This document shows positions 45,527-55,007 of a DNA stretch of 64,000 bases, piece after piece (within the stretch, counting starts at the first letter, position 1; each line of letters opens with the position of its first letter). The stretch lies in contig NZ_JAPNLK010000011.1 of NCBI RefSeq assembly GCF_026627505.1, forward strand, positions 62,001 through 126,000. Reading direction: 5' to 3'. A program made the position numbers and the translations under genes. Origin of the DNA: Streptomyces sp. H27-H5 (lineage in GTDB: Bacteria > Actinomycetota > Actinomycetes > Streptomycetales > Streptomycetaceae). The notes beneath the pieces were generated by a model. The model was not told the origin of the DNA, ran no database searches, and saw nothing but the letters and a program-made list of their open reading frames with translations.

Positions 45527-45752
45527 TCCAGCCTCCTGTTTCTCACCCACGAGACTCAGCCCAAGGGCACCCAACAGAAAGCCAGGTCGTAGCCGTATTC
45601 CCTTCCTGGCTGAGTCGGCAGTGTGCTGCGGCAGGCGCACAGGCCCGAGCCGTACGAGGCCGTACTGGCCGTCCGCCGCGCGGGCGCGGAGCGGTTCGCG
45701 ATGTTCACCGAGGCGGACGTCATCAAGACCGTCCGCCGGCGGTATCGACTGG

Positions 45753-46066
45753 CTACTCCTCGGGCTCCCAGGCGATCAGCTGCTCGAACACCTGCGGGTC
45801 GCCCTCGACCTTCAGGTCGCTCAGCGTGAGGCGGCTCCAGACGAAGAGGAGCAGCTGTTCGGCCGTGCCCGTGGCCGAAGCGGAGGCGGGCGCGGCGTCG
45901 TCCGTGAGGGGTGCGGGCCAGGCGCCGGTGCCGTCCAACGCGAGGAGCCAGGAGCGGCCCTCAGTGGCGTGGTAGTGGATGGTGGCGGCCTCGTGCGGCC
46001 AGGCCGCGGGGGTGGAGTTGGAGGTCCTCACAAAGGCGTTGGACGTGGCGGTGGGTGATGAGGCAG
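45753..46066 (-). pseudogene. C-terminal fragment of a maleylpyruvate isomerase-like protein
   Basis: The last about 90 residues (AAWPHEAATIHYHATEGRSW, TGTAEQLLLFVWSRLTL) match the C-terminal domain of mycothiol-dependent maleylpyruvate isomerase/DinB-like proteins. The N-terminal metal-binding half is missing and the 5' end reads into unrelated sequence in shifted frames, so it is a 5'-truncated remnant. Confidence 0.6.
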
Positions 46067-46162
46067 GTGGCGAGGCCGAGGAAGGCCTCGTGGAACTCCA
46101 AGAGAGAAGCCGCCCTCCCGTCGTACACGCCGGATTCACCTTTCCCTGGGATGCTCGACGCC

Positions 46163-47644
46163 ATGGCCCTCAGTAGACGAGCACTACTGGCACAGGCAAC
46201 CGCGACGGCCACCGCCGTCACCGCCTCCTCCGGCACGGCCGCGGCCGCGGCCGCGGAAACGGAGCCGACCACCACCGTCACCCTGCGCGGAACGATCCCG
46301 CCGGGTGCCCCGGACTTCGTGTACCTACCCCTCGACCTCCCGCCGGGCGTACGGGAGCTGCGGGTCTCCTACCGCTACGACAAGCCGGCCACCCCACCCG
46401 GTACGCCGGGCAACGCCCTCGACATGGGCCTGTTCGACCAGCGCGGCACCACGCTCGGCGGGCGCGGCTTCCGGGGCTGGTCCGGCGGCGCCCGCTCCGA
46501 GTTCTTTCTCCGTACCGACGACGCCACGCCCGGCTACCTGCCCGGCCCGCTGGAGCCCGGTCGCTGGCACATCGCGCTCGGCCCCTACACCGTGGCCCCG
46601 CAGGGCATGCCGTACGAGATCACCGTGACCCTCACGTTCGGCGAACCGCAGCCGGCCACCCCCGTCCGATACCCGCCCGAGCGGATACCGGGCCGCGGTC
46701 GAGCCTGGTACCGAGGGGACTGCCACATCCACTCCGTCCACTCCGACGGCCGCCGTACCCCGGCCGAGATCATCGGCCTCGCCCGGGCCGCGGGCCTGGA
46801 CTTCATCAACACCTCCGAGCACAACACCCACAGCTCCCACACGGCTTGGGCCGACCCCGCCGCCGAGAACCTGCTCGTCCTGACGGGGGAGGAGGTCACC
46901 ACCCGTACGGGCCACGTCCTGGCCATCGGCACCGACCCGGGCACGTTCGTCGACTGGCGCTACCGCGCCCGCGACGGCCGCTTCGAGCGCTTCGCCCGCG
47001 CCGTCCGCCAGGCCGGCGGACTTGTCGTCCCGGCCCACCCGCACGCCACCTGCATCGGCTGTGCCTGGAAGTTCGGCTTCGGCGAGGCCGACGCCGTGGA
47101 GGTGTGGAACGGTGCATGGACTCCCGATGACGAGGTGGCCCTGGCCGCCTGGGACGCCGGCCTGCGAGGCGCCCAAGGGGACCGTTGGATCCCGGCCCTG
47201 GCGCACAGCGACTACCACCGCGACCCGGACCGCGCCGGGGGACCGCAGACCGTCGTCCTGGCCGACGACCTGTCCCGTACGGCGATCCTGGCGGGCCTGC
47301 GCGCAGGGCGTGCCTACGCCGCGGAATCCTCCGCCGTCTCGGTCGCCTTCACCGCTGTCACCTCGCGCGGAGCCCACGCCGGCATCGGGGAGCGGCTGCG
47401 GTCCGCGGACCCGGCCACGGAGGTCCTCGTCCGGCTGTCGGTGACGGGAGCCCAGGGGTGTGAGCTGAGGCTGATCACGGACCAGGGCCTCGTTCTCACC
47501 GCACCGGCCGCGACGACCCTGGAATGGCGCACCACCCCGACCCGCTCCGCGTATGTCCGCGCGGAGGTCCGCCACCCCGCTCAACTACCACCACTGCCCG
47601 GCCCCCTGGCCGCCTTCACCAACCCGATCTGGCTCGGCTCCTGA
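46163..47644 (+). CDS. Secreted PHP-type (CehA/McbA) metallohydrolase
   Basis: A 493-residue protein. The N-terminus has a twin-arginine signal (SRRALLA, then Ala/Thr-rich to about residue 32). A beta-sandwich domain follows, then a PHP domain from about 185: GDCHIHSVHSDG, NTSEHNTHS, VVPAHPHA and ALAHSDYH supply the metal-binding His/Asp set. Such enzymes hydrolyse phosphate or carbamate esters. ATG 46151 is an in-frame alternative start. Tat export suggests a metal cofactor is loaded inside the cell. Confidence 0.87.
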   Translation: MALSRRALLAQATATATAVTASSGTAAAAAAETEPTTTVTLRGTIPPGAPDFVYLPLDLPPGVRELRVSYRYDKPATPPGTPGNALDMGLFDQRGTTLGGRGFRGWSGGARSEFFLRTDDATPGYLPGPLEPGRWHIALGPYTVAPQGMPYEITVTLTFGEPQPATPVRYPPERIPGRGRAWYRGDCHIHSVHSDGRRTPAEIIGLARAAGLDFINTSEHNTHSSHTAWADPAAENLLVLTGEEVTTRTGHVLAIGTDPGTFVDWRYRARDGRFERFARAVRQAGGLVVPAHPHATCIGCAWKFGFGEADAVEVWNGAWTPDDEVALAAWDAGLRGAQGDRWIPALAHSDYHRDPDRAGGPQTVVLADDLSRTAILAGLRAGRAYAAESSAVSVAFTAVTSRGAHAGIGERLRSADPATEVLVRLSVTGAQGCELRLITDQGLVLTAPAATTLEWRTTPTRSAYVRAEVRHPAQLPPLPGPLAAFTNPIWLGS

Positions 47645-47724
47645 GATCATGGTGCGGGGGTGGACGTGACACCGGTTCGCCTTCGCCACGCCGCGGCCGG
47701 GGCCCGCGCCCGTGGCTGCTCGCC

Positions 47725-47762
47725 GCTGCGGGCCACACCCCGGAGAGGGCGTGGCCCGCAGC
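47725..47762. terminator. Strong hairpin terminator
   Basis: Sixteen-base arms (GCTGCGGGCCACACCC, 47725-47740, and its partner 47747-47762) with one mismatch, between the PHP gene and the convergent fragment at 47777. Confidence 0.7.
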
Positions 47763-47776
47763 GGATGCCGCCACCG

Positions 47777-48240
47777 TCAGGGGCAGTTGACCATCGTGTC
47801 GCCGGTATCGCGAGCGCAGGAGTCGATTGCGAGACCGCCGTCGAGGCTGTCGTTGGCACTGACGCCGTCAACGGCGTCGAGGGTGTCGGTTCCCTCGTCG
47901 CCGACCAGCCGATCGGCGTGCGGGCCGCCGTTGAGCTGGTCCTTGCCGCTGCCCCCGTAGAGGGTGGCGGGAGCGTCGAGGTTCGGGGAGACGGTGCTGG
48001 CGTCGTCGCCGTCCTGGCCGTTGGCCTGGACGGCCGTGGGGACGGGGCACTCCGCGCCGCCCTGTGAGCTCGGCTTGCAGGGGGCCGCCGTACGTAACTC
48101 CGCCGCTGCGTCCGAGACGAGGACGACGCCACCCTGGCGGCGGATGGTGATGTCATTGTTCACGCCCCGGCCGGCCGTGACGATCAGCGTTCCGCCGGAC
48201 ATCTCGACCGCGGTGGTGCCTTCGCGAACGGCGTCGACGT
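47777..48240 (-). pseudogene. Calcium-binding RTX-like protein, 5' truncated
   Basis: Residues ATLYGGSGKDQLNGGPHADR and the end CARDTGDTMVNCP match small secreted calcium-binding nonapeptide-repeat proteins of actinomycetes. The strand-rich middle is present, but there is no signal peptide: the frame meets the start of an unrelated fragment on the opposite strand at about 48,240. Confidence 0.6.
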
Positions 48241-48580
48241 GATCACCACCCGCTGCCAGGAGGGGGCGTCGGCGCAGCAGTGGCGGCTCGATGAGAAGGG
48301 GCTCCTGCACAATGCCGCCAACCCGGGCTTCTGCCTGGACGCGCGCGGTACCACCGGAGACGGCGTGGGCGTCTGGTCGTGCTCGGCGCTCGGCAAGGCC
48401 ACCGGGGACAACCTGGTGTTCTCCACCGACGCGGCGGGCCGCATCAAGCCCCGTATCGCACCGGGCTACGCCGTGACGTCAGGCGCCCCCGGCGCTCCTG
48501 TCGTCTTCGGTCGCACAGGCCTGGCTGCCGAGCAGCGCTGGAACGAGTCCTCCGGGCGAACCCCGAGCGGGAAGCGGTAG
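48239..48580 (+). pseudogene. Ricin-type lectin domain fragment
   Basis: The sequence AQQWRLDEKGLLHNAANPGF and CLDARGTTGDGVGVWSC match a ricin B-type carbohydrate-binding domain, which normally ends a larger secreted enzyme. No catalytic part or signal peptide is present; the fragment starts abruptly next to the truncated calcium-binding gene. Confidence 0.6.
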
Positions 48581-49307
48581 ACCAACAGAGTCGAACATGA
48601 ATCAGCGGATATCAACATGTGCTCGATGTCTACGTGCGTCATGCCTCGCGGCCGCCATTCCCAGCTCGACCATCCGCTCTCGGGGACGTCAGAGGGCCGC
48701 AGTTCAAGGGAGGACGGGGCGGCGGCCCGAGCGCGCCGCGGAAGGTCACGGGGGCGCATCGATCGGAAACCGCAGGTTCACACTGTTGACTTATGAAGGA
48801 AACAGCGCCTTTCTCTGTTGCATCAAGTTTGAAAGAGGCCGACTGTGAAGGATTCCTCGTGCGGGAGTCGGTCCGCCCTTGTAGGCGGCCAGCCCGGCGA
48901 GGGTGGCGATGGTGGGGTTGACGCGTCCGTATGGCGCCCGGATCAGCCTGGCCGTGCTCGCCGGCCCTGTGGCGCGAGGTCACCTCGCTCGCTCTGGGAC
49001 GCTACGGGTACGGGGTGCACACGGCCGTCGACGGGAACTCCCTGCCCGTGGCGGATCTGTTGCGCCCCTCCGGCCGGGATCCGCATCATCCCGCAGGAAC
49101 CCGAACACTGCGCGCCCCCGTCGGCTACCGAGAGGGCCCCGCCTGCCGAGCTGACCCCCGCTGCGCACGCGCCGTCCGACCGTGGCCACCGACGCCCGCA
49201 GCCCGAAACAAACAACAGCACCCGACGTTGACTTACGTTGATTCGTGTTTATTCTTGTTAACGTGTGGCTCCCAGGGCCGCCGTACTTCGAGAGACGGGC
49301 ACGTTCC
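48581..49307. other. Non-coding region upstream of gal operon
   Basis: About 725 bases. No supported gene. TTGACTTA occurs at 48,786 and again at 49,228; only the second has a good -10 partner. The middle part (48,880-49,200) has coding-like composition but no start or conserved motif, and may be decayed DNA. Confidence 0.4.
49228..49255 (+). promoter_or_regulatory. Probable gal operon promoter
   Basis: TTGACT (49228-49233) and TATTCT (49250-49255) are 16 bases apart. The A+T-rich block around them (TTGACTTACGTTGATTCG) repeats the TTGA element and may be the operator of the DeoR regulator at 52501. Confidence 0.6.
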
Positions 49308-50357
49308 GTGAAGAGAACCACGACGAAGCTCGCGGACGGCCGCGAGCTGATCTACTACGACCGCGACGGCAGCGCCGATCGCGACACGGTCGACCAGCGC
49401 CTGCTGGAGCCGGTCGACAGCCGGCCCGAACTGCGGCTGGACCTGGCGACCGGCGACTGGGTCACGATCGCCTCGCACCGTCAGGGGCGCGTCCACCATC
49501 CGCCGTCCGACGCGTGCCCCCTGTGCCCCTCCTGGGACGGTCACCACAGCGAGATCCCGGCCACGGAGTACGACGTTGCCGTGTTCGAGAACCGCTTCCC
49601 CTCCCTGGCGGGACGCATGGGGCGCTGTGAAGTCGTCTGCTTCACGCCCGAGCACGGGGCGAGCTTCGCCGATCTGACCGAGGACCGGGCCCGCCTCGTA
49701 CTCGACGCCTGGACGGACCGCACCGAGAACCTGTCGGCCCTGCCCGGTGTCGAGCAGGTGTACTGCTTCGAGAACCGTGGCGCGGAGATCGGCGTCACCC
49801 TCGCCCATCCCCACGGGCAGGTCTACGCCTTCCCGTTCGTGCCGCCGCGTACCGCCAAGATGGTCGCCGTCGCGGACACGCACCGGCGCGTCACCGGCGG
49901 GAACCTCTTCGAGGACCTGCTCGCCGAGGCCCGCGCCGCCGCGCCGCGGGTGGTCCTGGCCGGGGAGCACTGGACGGCGTTCGTCCCGTACGCGGCCCGC
50001 TGGCCCTACGAGGTGCACCTCTATCCCCATCGCCGGGTCCCGGACCTCACCCACCTCACCGAGGCGGAACGTGCGGAGTTCCCCGGCATGTACCTGGAAC
50101 TGCTGCGCAGGTTCGACCGGCTGTTCCGGCGGGAAGAGGATGCCGCGCCGACTCCTCCCACCCCGTACATCTCCGCCTGGCATCAGGCGCCGAAGACCGG
50201 GGGGCAGGAACTGGCCCTGCATCTGGAGCTGTTCACGGTGCGACGGTCGGCAGGCAAGCTCAAGTTCCTCGCCGGGGTCGAATCCGGCATGGACTCCTTC
50301 GTCAACGACGTCGCCCCGGAGGCCGCGGCCCGGCGGCTGCGGGAGGTCGCGTCATGA
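49308..50357 (+). CDS. galT: Galactose-1-phosphate uridylyltransferase
   Basis: A 349-residue enzyme of the Leloir pathway: swaps UMP between UDP-glucose and galactose 1-phosphate. The active-site HPHGQ is near residue 167; zinc-type ligands are in CPLCPSWDGHH. GTG 49308 is the start of homology; the ribosome binding site is weak. It is first in a galT-galE-galK operon and overlaps galE by four bases (ATGA). Confidence 0.95.
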   Translation: MKRTTTKLADGRELIYYDRDGSADRDTVDQRLLEPVDSRPELRLDLATGDWVTIASHRQGRVHHPPSDACPLCPSWDGHHSEIPATEYDVAVFENRFPSLAGRMGRCEVVCFTPEHGASFADLTEDRARLVLDAWTDRTENLSALPGVEQVYCFENRGAEIGVTLAHPHGQVYAFPFVPPRTAKMVAVADTHRRVTGGNLFEDLLAEARAAAPRVVLAGEHWTAFVPYAARWPYEVHLYPHRRVPDLTHLTEAERAEFPGMYLELLRRFDRLFRREEDAAPTPPTPYISAWHQAPKTGGQELALHLELFTVRRSAGKLKFLAGVESGMDSFVNDVAPEAAARRLREVAS

Positions 50358-51313
50358 GCAGGTACCTCGTCACCGGCGGCGCCGGCTACATCGGCAGCGT
50401 GGTCGCGGCCCGTCTCCTCGCGGCCGGCCACCGCGTCACCGTGCTCGACGACCTGACCACCGGCCTGTCGGAAGCCGTCCCGGAGGGCGCCGACTTCGTC
50501 CGGGGCGGGGTCGCGCAGGCCGCCGCCCTGCTGGACAGCGGCTATGCCGGGGTGCTGCACTTCGCCGCGTCCTCACAGGTGGCCGAGTCCGTGCGCGACC
50601 CCGAGAAGTACTGGCGCAACAACGTCGCCGCCTCGCTGGAACTGATCGCCGCCATGCGCCGGGCCGACGTACGCACCCTCGTCTTCTCCTCCACCGCGGC
50701 GGTCTACGGCGAACCCGACCAGGTGCCGATCGCCGAGGACGCCCGGACCGCACCGACCAGCCCCTACGGTGCCACCAAACTGGCCGTCGACCACCTGATC
50801 ACGGGAGAGGCCGCCGCCCACGGGCTGGCCGCCGTGTCCCTGCGGTACTTCAACGTCGCGGGCGCCCACGCGGGCCACGGCGAACGCCACGACCCCGAAT
50901 CGCACCTCATCCCGCTCGTCCTCCAAGTGGCCCAGGGCCGGCGCCCGCACATCGACGTGTACGGCGACGACTACCCCACCCGCGACGGCACCTGCGTACG
51001 CGACTACATCCACGTCGCCGACCTCGCCGAGGCCCACCTCCTGGCCCTGGACGCCGCCCGCCCCGGCGAGCACCTGATCTGCAACCTGGGCAACGGCGAG
51101 GGCTTCACCGTCCGGGAGGTGATCGACTCCGTCCGACGGGTGACGGGCCGTACGATCCCGGAACTCGTCCGCACCCGGCGCCCCGGCGACCCCGCGGTGC
51201 TCGTCGCCTCCTCCACCCGCGCGCACGAGCGCCTCGGCTGGCGGCCGAGCCGCACCGACCTGGACTCCATCGTGGCCGACGCCTGGGCCTTCGCACAGGA
51301 GGCGTCCGCGTGA
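50354..51313 (+). CDS. galE: UDP-glucose 4-epimerase
   Basis: A 319-residue short-chain dehydrogenase-fold enzyme: the NAD-binding GGAGYIGS is at residues 8-15, the catalytic Tyr lies in SPYGATK at about 136-142 after SSTAAVYG. It interconverts UDP-galactose and UDP-glucose. The start overlaps galT and the stop overlaps galK (GTGA), so the three are co-translated. Confidence 0.95.
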   Translation: MSRYLVTGGAGYIGSVVAARLLAAGHRVTVLDDLTTGLSEAVPEGADFVRGGVAQAAALLDSGYAGVLHFAASSQVAESVRDPEKYWRNNVAASLELIAAMRRADVRTLVFSSTAAVYGEPDQVPIAEDARTAPTSPYGATKLAVDHLITGEAAAHGLAAVSLRYFNVAGAHAGHGERHDPESHLIPLVLQVAQGRRPHIDVYGDDYPTRDGTCVRDYIHVADLAEAHLLALDAARPGEHLICNLGNGEGFTVREVIDSVRRVTGRTIPELVRTRRPGDPAVLVASSTRAHERLGWRPSRTDLDSIVADAWAFAQEASA

Positions 51314-52443
51314 AGGAGGCCTTCCGGCACATCCACGGCGCCTCCCCGGACGGGATCTGGGCGGCGCCGGGCCGCGTCAACCTGATCGGCGAGCACACCG
51401 ACTACAACGACGGCTTCGCCCTGCCCATCGCCATCCCCCAGAACACCCTGGTCGCGGCGCGACGGCGCGAGGACCGACGGCTGCGGCTGCACAGCGCCCA
51501 GGGCGACGGCCCGGTCATCGACCTCGACGTCGACGACCTGGCCCCCGGAGCCGTCACCACCTGGGGCGCGTACCCGGCGGGAGTCGTCTGGGCGCTGCGC
51601 GAAGCGGGACACGCGGTCGCAGGCGCCGACCTCCACGTCGACAGCACCGTGCCCACCGGCGCGGGCCTGTCGTCCTCCGCCGCGCTGGAGTGCGCGGTCG
51701 CCTTCGCCTACAACGACCTGTACGGGCTCGGGCTGAGCGCACCCGCGCTCGCCCTGATCTCACAGCGGGCGGAGAACGGCTTCGCCGGCGTCCCGTGCGG
51801 GGTCATGGACCAGATGGCCTCCGCCTGCTGCACCCCCGGCGCGGCCCTGCACCTGGACATCCGCGCCGGGACCCACGAGCAGGTGCCGTTCGCCCCGGAG
51901 TCGGAGGGCCTGCGCCTGCTCGTCGTGGACACCCGCGTCAAGCACGACCTCGGGGACGGCGCGTACGCCGCACTGCGGGCCGGGTGCGAACAGGCCGCCC
52001 GCCTGCTCGGTGTCGCGGCACTGCGGGACATCTCCCCGGCGGACCTGCCCGCCACCAACAGGACGCTCCCCGCCCACCTGGTGCCCCTGGTCCAGCACAT
52101 CGTGACCGAGAACGCACGCGTCGCCGAGGCGGTCTCCCACCTGCGGGCGGGACGCGTCGCGGCGCTGGGCCCGATCCTCTCGGCAGGACATGCCTCACTG
52201 CGCGACGACTTTCGGATCTCGTGCGACGAGAGCGACCTCGTGGTGGACACGGCCCTCGCACAGGGAGCGCTCGGCGCGCGCATGACCGGTGGTGGCTTCG
52301 GCGGCTCCGTCATCGTCCTGGTGGACGAGGGCAGGGCGCAGGCGCTGGGCGATGCCGTCACCGCCGCGTTCCGTTCCGCCGGATACCCGGCTCCGCACCT
52401 GTTCCCCGTGTCCCCGGCCTCGGGCGCCCGCCGCATCGAGTGA
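51310..52443 (+). CDS. galK: Galactokinase
   Basis: A 377-residue GHMP-family kinase that phosphorylates galactose at C1. Motifs: GRVNLIGEHTDYNDG near the N-terminus, the ATP loop PTGAGLSSSAALE, and MTGGGFGG near the C-terminus. The GTG start overlaps the galE stop. Last gene of the gal operon. Confidence 0.95.
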   Translation: MKEAFRHIHGASPDGIWAAPGRVNLIGEHTDYNDGFALPIAIPQNTLVAARRREDRRLRLHSAQGDGPVIDLDVDDLAPGAVTTWGAYPAGVVWALREAGHAVAGADLHVDSTVPTGAGLSSSAALECAVAFAYNDLYGLGLSAPALALISQRAENGFAGVPCGVMDQMASACCTPGAALHLDIRAGTHEQVPFAPESEGLRLLVVDTRVKHDLGDGAYAALRAGCEQAARLLGVAALRDISPADLPATNRTLPAHLVPLVQHIVTENARVAEAVSHLRAGRVAALGPILSAGHASLRDDFRISCDESDLVVDTALAQGALGARMTGGGFGGSVIVLVDEGRAQALGDAVTAAFRSAGYPAPHLFPVSPASGARRIE

Positions 52444-52500
52444 GAAGCCGAGAGGGTCGGACTCCGTCGACGTAGACTGTCCGTTTGTGAGGATTACCGT

Positions 52501-53358
52501 GTGTCTCTGACTCCACACACGGATGGCGCGCACAGGAGCGGGGACGAGAACGTGACGGAATCAGCACCCCTTGCGCCCCAGCGGAGGGCCCTGATCCTCG
52601 ACATCGTGCGCCGCGACGGAGCCGTGCGCGTCGCCGAACTCGTGGAACAGCTGGGCGTCTCCGACATGACCATCCGCCGGGACCTCGACGTGCTGGCCCG
52701 CAGCGGCGCCCTGTCGAAGGTGCACGGGGGCGCCATCAGGGCCTCCGTCACGACCGGAGAGGAGCCGGCCTTCGAGACCAAGGCCGGACTGGAGTCACAG
52801 GCGAAGGCGGCGGTCGCCGAGGCGGCCTCCGCCCTCGTGGAACCGGGCAGCGTCGTCGCCATCTCCGGAGGGACGACGGCCTACGCGGTCGCCACCCGGC
52901 TCCGGGACGTGCCCGGACTGACCGTGGTGACCAACTCCCTGCCGGTCGCCGAGCTGCTGCGACCCACGGGGGCGGAGCTCGGCTCCCCGGAACGCACCCT
53001 GCTGCTCACCGGCGGCTCTCCCACGAAGTCCGCCTCCCTGGTCGGCCCGCTGGCGGACCAGGCGATCCGCTCCCTCCAGGTGGACCTGCTCATCATCGGC
53101 GCCCACGGCATCTCCGAACGCGCCGGCGCGACCACCCCGAACCTCGCGGAAGCCCAGACCAACCGCGCGCTGATCGACTGCGCCACTCAGGTCGCCGTGG
53201 TCGCGGACCACACCAAATGGGGAGTCGTGGGCCTCAGCCGGTTCATCACCCTCCCGGAGATCGACTACTTCGTCTCGGACGACGGGCTCGACGCCCAGGC
53301 ACGTGGCGTCCTGAGCGATGCGGTGGGCCGGCTGATCCTGGGAACCACCCAGCCGTAG
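52501..53358 (+). CDS. DeoR-family regulator, probable gal repressor
   Basis: A 285-residue DeoR-type regulator: helix-turn-helix GAVRVAELVEQLGVSDMTIR near residues 40-60, then the sugar-phosphate-binding domain with SGGTTAYAVATRL and the DHTKWG segment. GAGGAT precedes GTG 52501; GTG 52552 is an alternative start. It follows galK by 57 bases and very likely controls the gal operon in response to a galactose intermediate. Confidence 0.88.
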   Translation: MSLTPHTDGAHRSGDENVTESAPLAPQRRALILDIVRRDGAVRVAELVEQLGVSDMTIRRDLDVLARSGALSKVHGGAIRASVTTGEEPAFETKAGLESQAKAAVAEAASALVEPGSVVAISGGTTAYAVATRLRDVPGLTVVTNSLPVAELLRPTGAELGSPERTLLLTGGSPTKSASLVGPLADQAIRSLQVDLLIIGAHGISERAGATTPNLAEAQTNRALIDCATQVAVVADHTKWGVVGLSRFITLPEIDYFVSDDGLDAQARGVLSDAVGRLILGTTQP

Positions 53359-53550
53359 CCCCGCACGAAGCACGCCCGGCCGGACCGACTTCCGGGCACA
53401 CGCCCGAGCGTCCACGTACGCCCCGGCCTCCCGCGCACCCCTCGAGATGACCCTTGAAACGCGTTCGACGCAGACCGTCCCAGTGAAGAAGACCTGAGAA
53501 GAGACCTGCCGCGATGACGCAGGGAGAAGGGGGAAGGGGGAAGCGTAGCC

Positions 53551-53876
53551 ATGCCGACCTGCCCGTACGGGCACCAGTCCGCCTCCGGGGACTGGGGCGA
53601 GGTCTGCGGCCACCGCATGGCTGCCACCACGAGCGCCCCCGCGGCGCCTTCCCACGGGTACGGCTACCCTCCCACGGCCGGTGAGCCGGTCCAGCGCGAG
53701 GACGACTGGCTGCGGCCGCCTCTCTCACACGAACAACATGCGCACTACGAGCAGCTCCAGGAGAGCCTCACCAACAGCCTTACTACCAACAGCCCTTCCA
53801 GCAGGAGTACCAGCAGCCGCACTACCAGATGGAGTACCAGCAGCCTCCGCAGCATGACCCATAGCAGCAGCACTAA
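53551..53876 (+). pseudogene. 5' part of a disrupted FHA-domain gene
   Basis: The N-terminus (MPTCPYGHQSASGDW, VCGHRM) is that of Streptomyces FHA proteins with an N-terminal zinc-ribbon-like motif and a Pro/Gln-rich linker. The linker is frameshifted: the correct Gln/Tyr-rich reading (QQPYYQQPFQQEYQQPHYQ) is in another frame and reaches a TAG. The IS copy begins immediately after, at 53877. The FHA domain itself lies beyond two IS elements at 55861. Confidence 0.75.
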
Positions 53877-55004
53877 GAGGTCGTTTCATCCCGTTGTTTC
53901 ATCCCTGAATGCGGCTTTGATGCAGTGGTGTCGGGTCGCGCCAGGAGATGGTGTTCTCGCCGGTGAGGCGGCGGGCCATGAGGTCGGTCATCGCGATGTG
54001 AATGATGGCTTCGGAGCGGGTGGGCAGGGCTTCGTAGTCGCGGGCCAGGCGGCGGTGGAGCATGAGCCAGCCGTAGGTCCTCTCGACAACCCAGCGCTTC
54101 GGAATCGGGGTGAACCCCCTGGTCCCGGGCTTGCGAGTGGTGATCTCCATGTCGATACCGAGGGTGGCTGCGTGTTCGACGAGGTGCTGGCGGTAGCCGC
54201 CGTCGACCCAGACTTTGCGGATTGAGGGATGTTCAGCGGCGACGCTGTCGATGAGCCGGGTGCCGGCGACGGAATCCTGCACGCTGGCCGCGGTCACCAG
54301 CACCGCGAGAAGAAGGCCGAGTGTGTCGGTGACGATGCTCCTCTTGCGGCCCGCGATCTTCTTGCCCGCATCGATGCCCTGGCTGGCGGCGGGAACGCTG
54401 GTGGAGGTCTTGACGCTCTGGGCATCGATCACGCAGGCCGAGGGCTCCGTCTCCCGCCCTTCCTTCTCGCGGAGAAGTTGCCGCAGGACTCCGTTGAGCT
54501 GGGCAAATACGCCCTCATCCGCCCACCTGGCGAAGTAGCCGTAGACGCTCTGGTGCGGAGGGAAGTCGTGCGGGAGGTAAGCCCACTGGCAGCCGGTGCG
54601 GTCCACGTAGAGGATTGCGTTCATGATCTCGCGCAGGTCATGCCGCGGAGGCCGACCGAAGTCCAGAGCCCGACCACGACGCTCGAAGCGCCACGCGGCC
54701 AGCACCGGCTCGATCAACTCCCAGCGCGCATCGGACAGATCACTCGGATACGGGCGTCGCGTCGTCATGATTCCTACGTACTGCCGCAGGCCGAGTGCGC
54801 CCAGGCGCACAGCCGCGGCAGTGGAAGCAAGCGGCCACTGACGGCCGGACATCCTGGGATGAGACAGGAACACGAGCCATCCCGCCCCACCCGTCACCCC
54901 ACCCGCCCCACAGACAACGCCGCTGCCCACGGGGCACCGACGCACCACGACCAGCCACCTCAATAATCACCCTAATGTAACGCAATGCGGGTTAAACCGA
55001 CCTC
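53877..55004 (-). mobile_element. IS5-family insertion sequence, copy 1 (1128 bp)
   Basis: Ends GAGGTCGTTTCATCCCG and CGGGTTAAACCGACCTC are imperfect inverted repeats. TAA is found directly on both sides (53874-53876 and 55005-55007), matching a 3-bp TNA duplication. One transposase gene occupies it; about 235 bases upstream of the transposase are non-coding. Confidence 0.85.
53899..54768 (-). CDS. IS5-family transposase
   Basis: A 289-residue DDE transposase. The N-terminal domain SDARWELIEPVLAAW and the catalytic region (DAQSVKTS, then VWVDGGYR, and RWVVERTYGWL with Glu) match IS5-type enzymes. ATG 54768 is chosen because the family begins with a short basic run followed by SDLSDARW; the track extends further only as a non-homologous shadow. 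No lesion is seen, so it may be active. Confidence 0.9.
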   Translation of the reverse strand: MTTRRPYPSDLSDARWELIEPVLAAWRFERRGRALDFGRPPRHDLREIMNAILYVDRTGCQWAYLPHDFPPHQSVYGYFARWADEGVFAQLNGVLRQLLREKEGRETEPSACVIDAQSVKTSTSVPAASQGIDAGKKIAGRKRSIVTDTLGLLLAVLVTAASVQDSVAGTRLIDSVAAEHPSIRKVWVDGGYRQHLVEHAATLGIDMEITTRKPGTRGFTPIPKRWVVERTYGWLMLHRRLARDYEALPTRSEAIIHIAMTDLMARRLTGENTISWRDPTPLHQSRIQG

Positions 55005-55007
55005 TAA

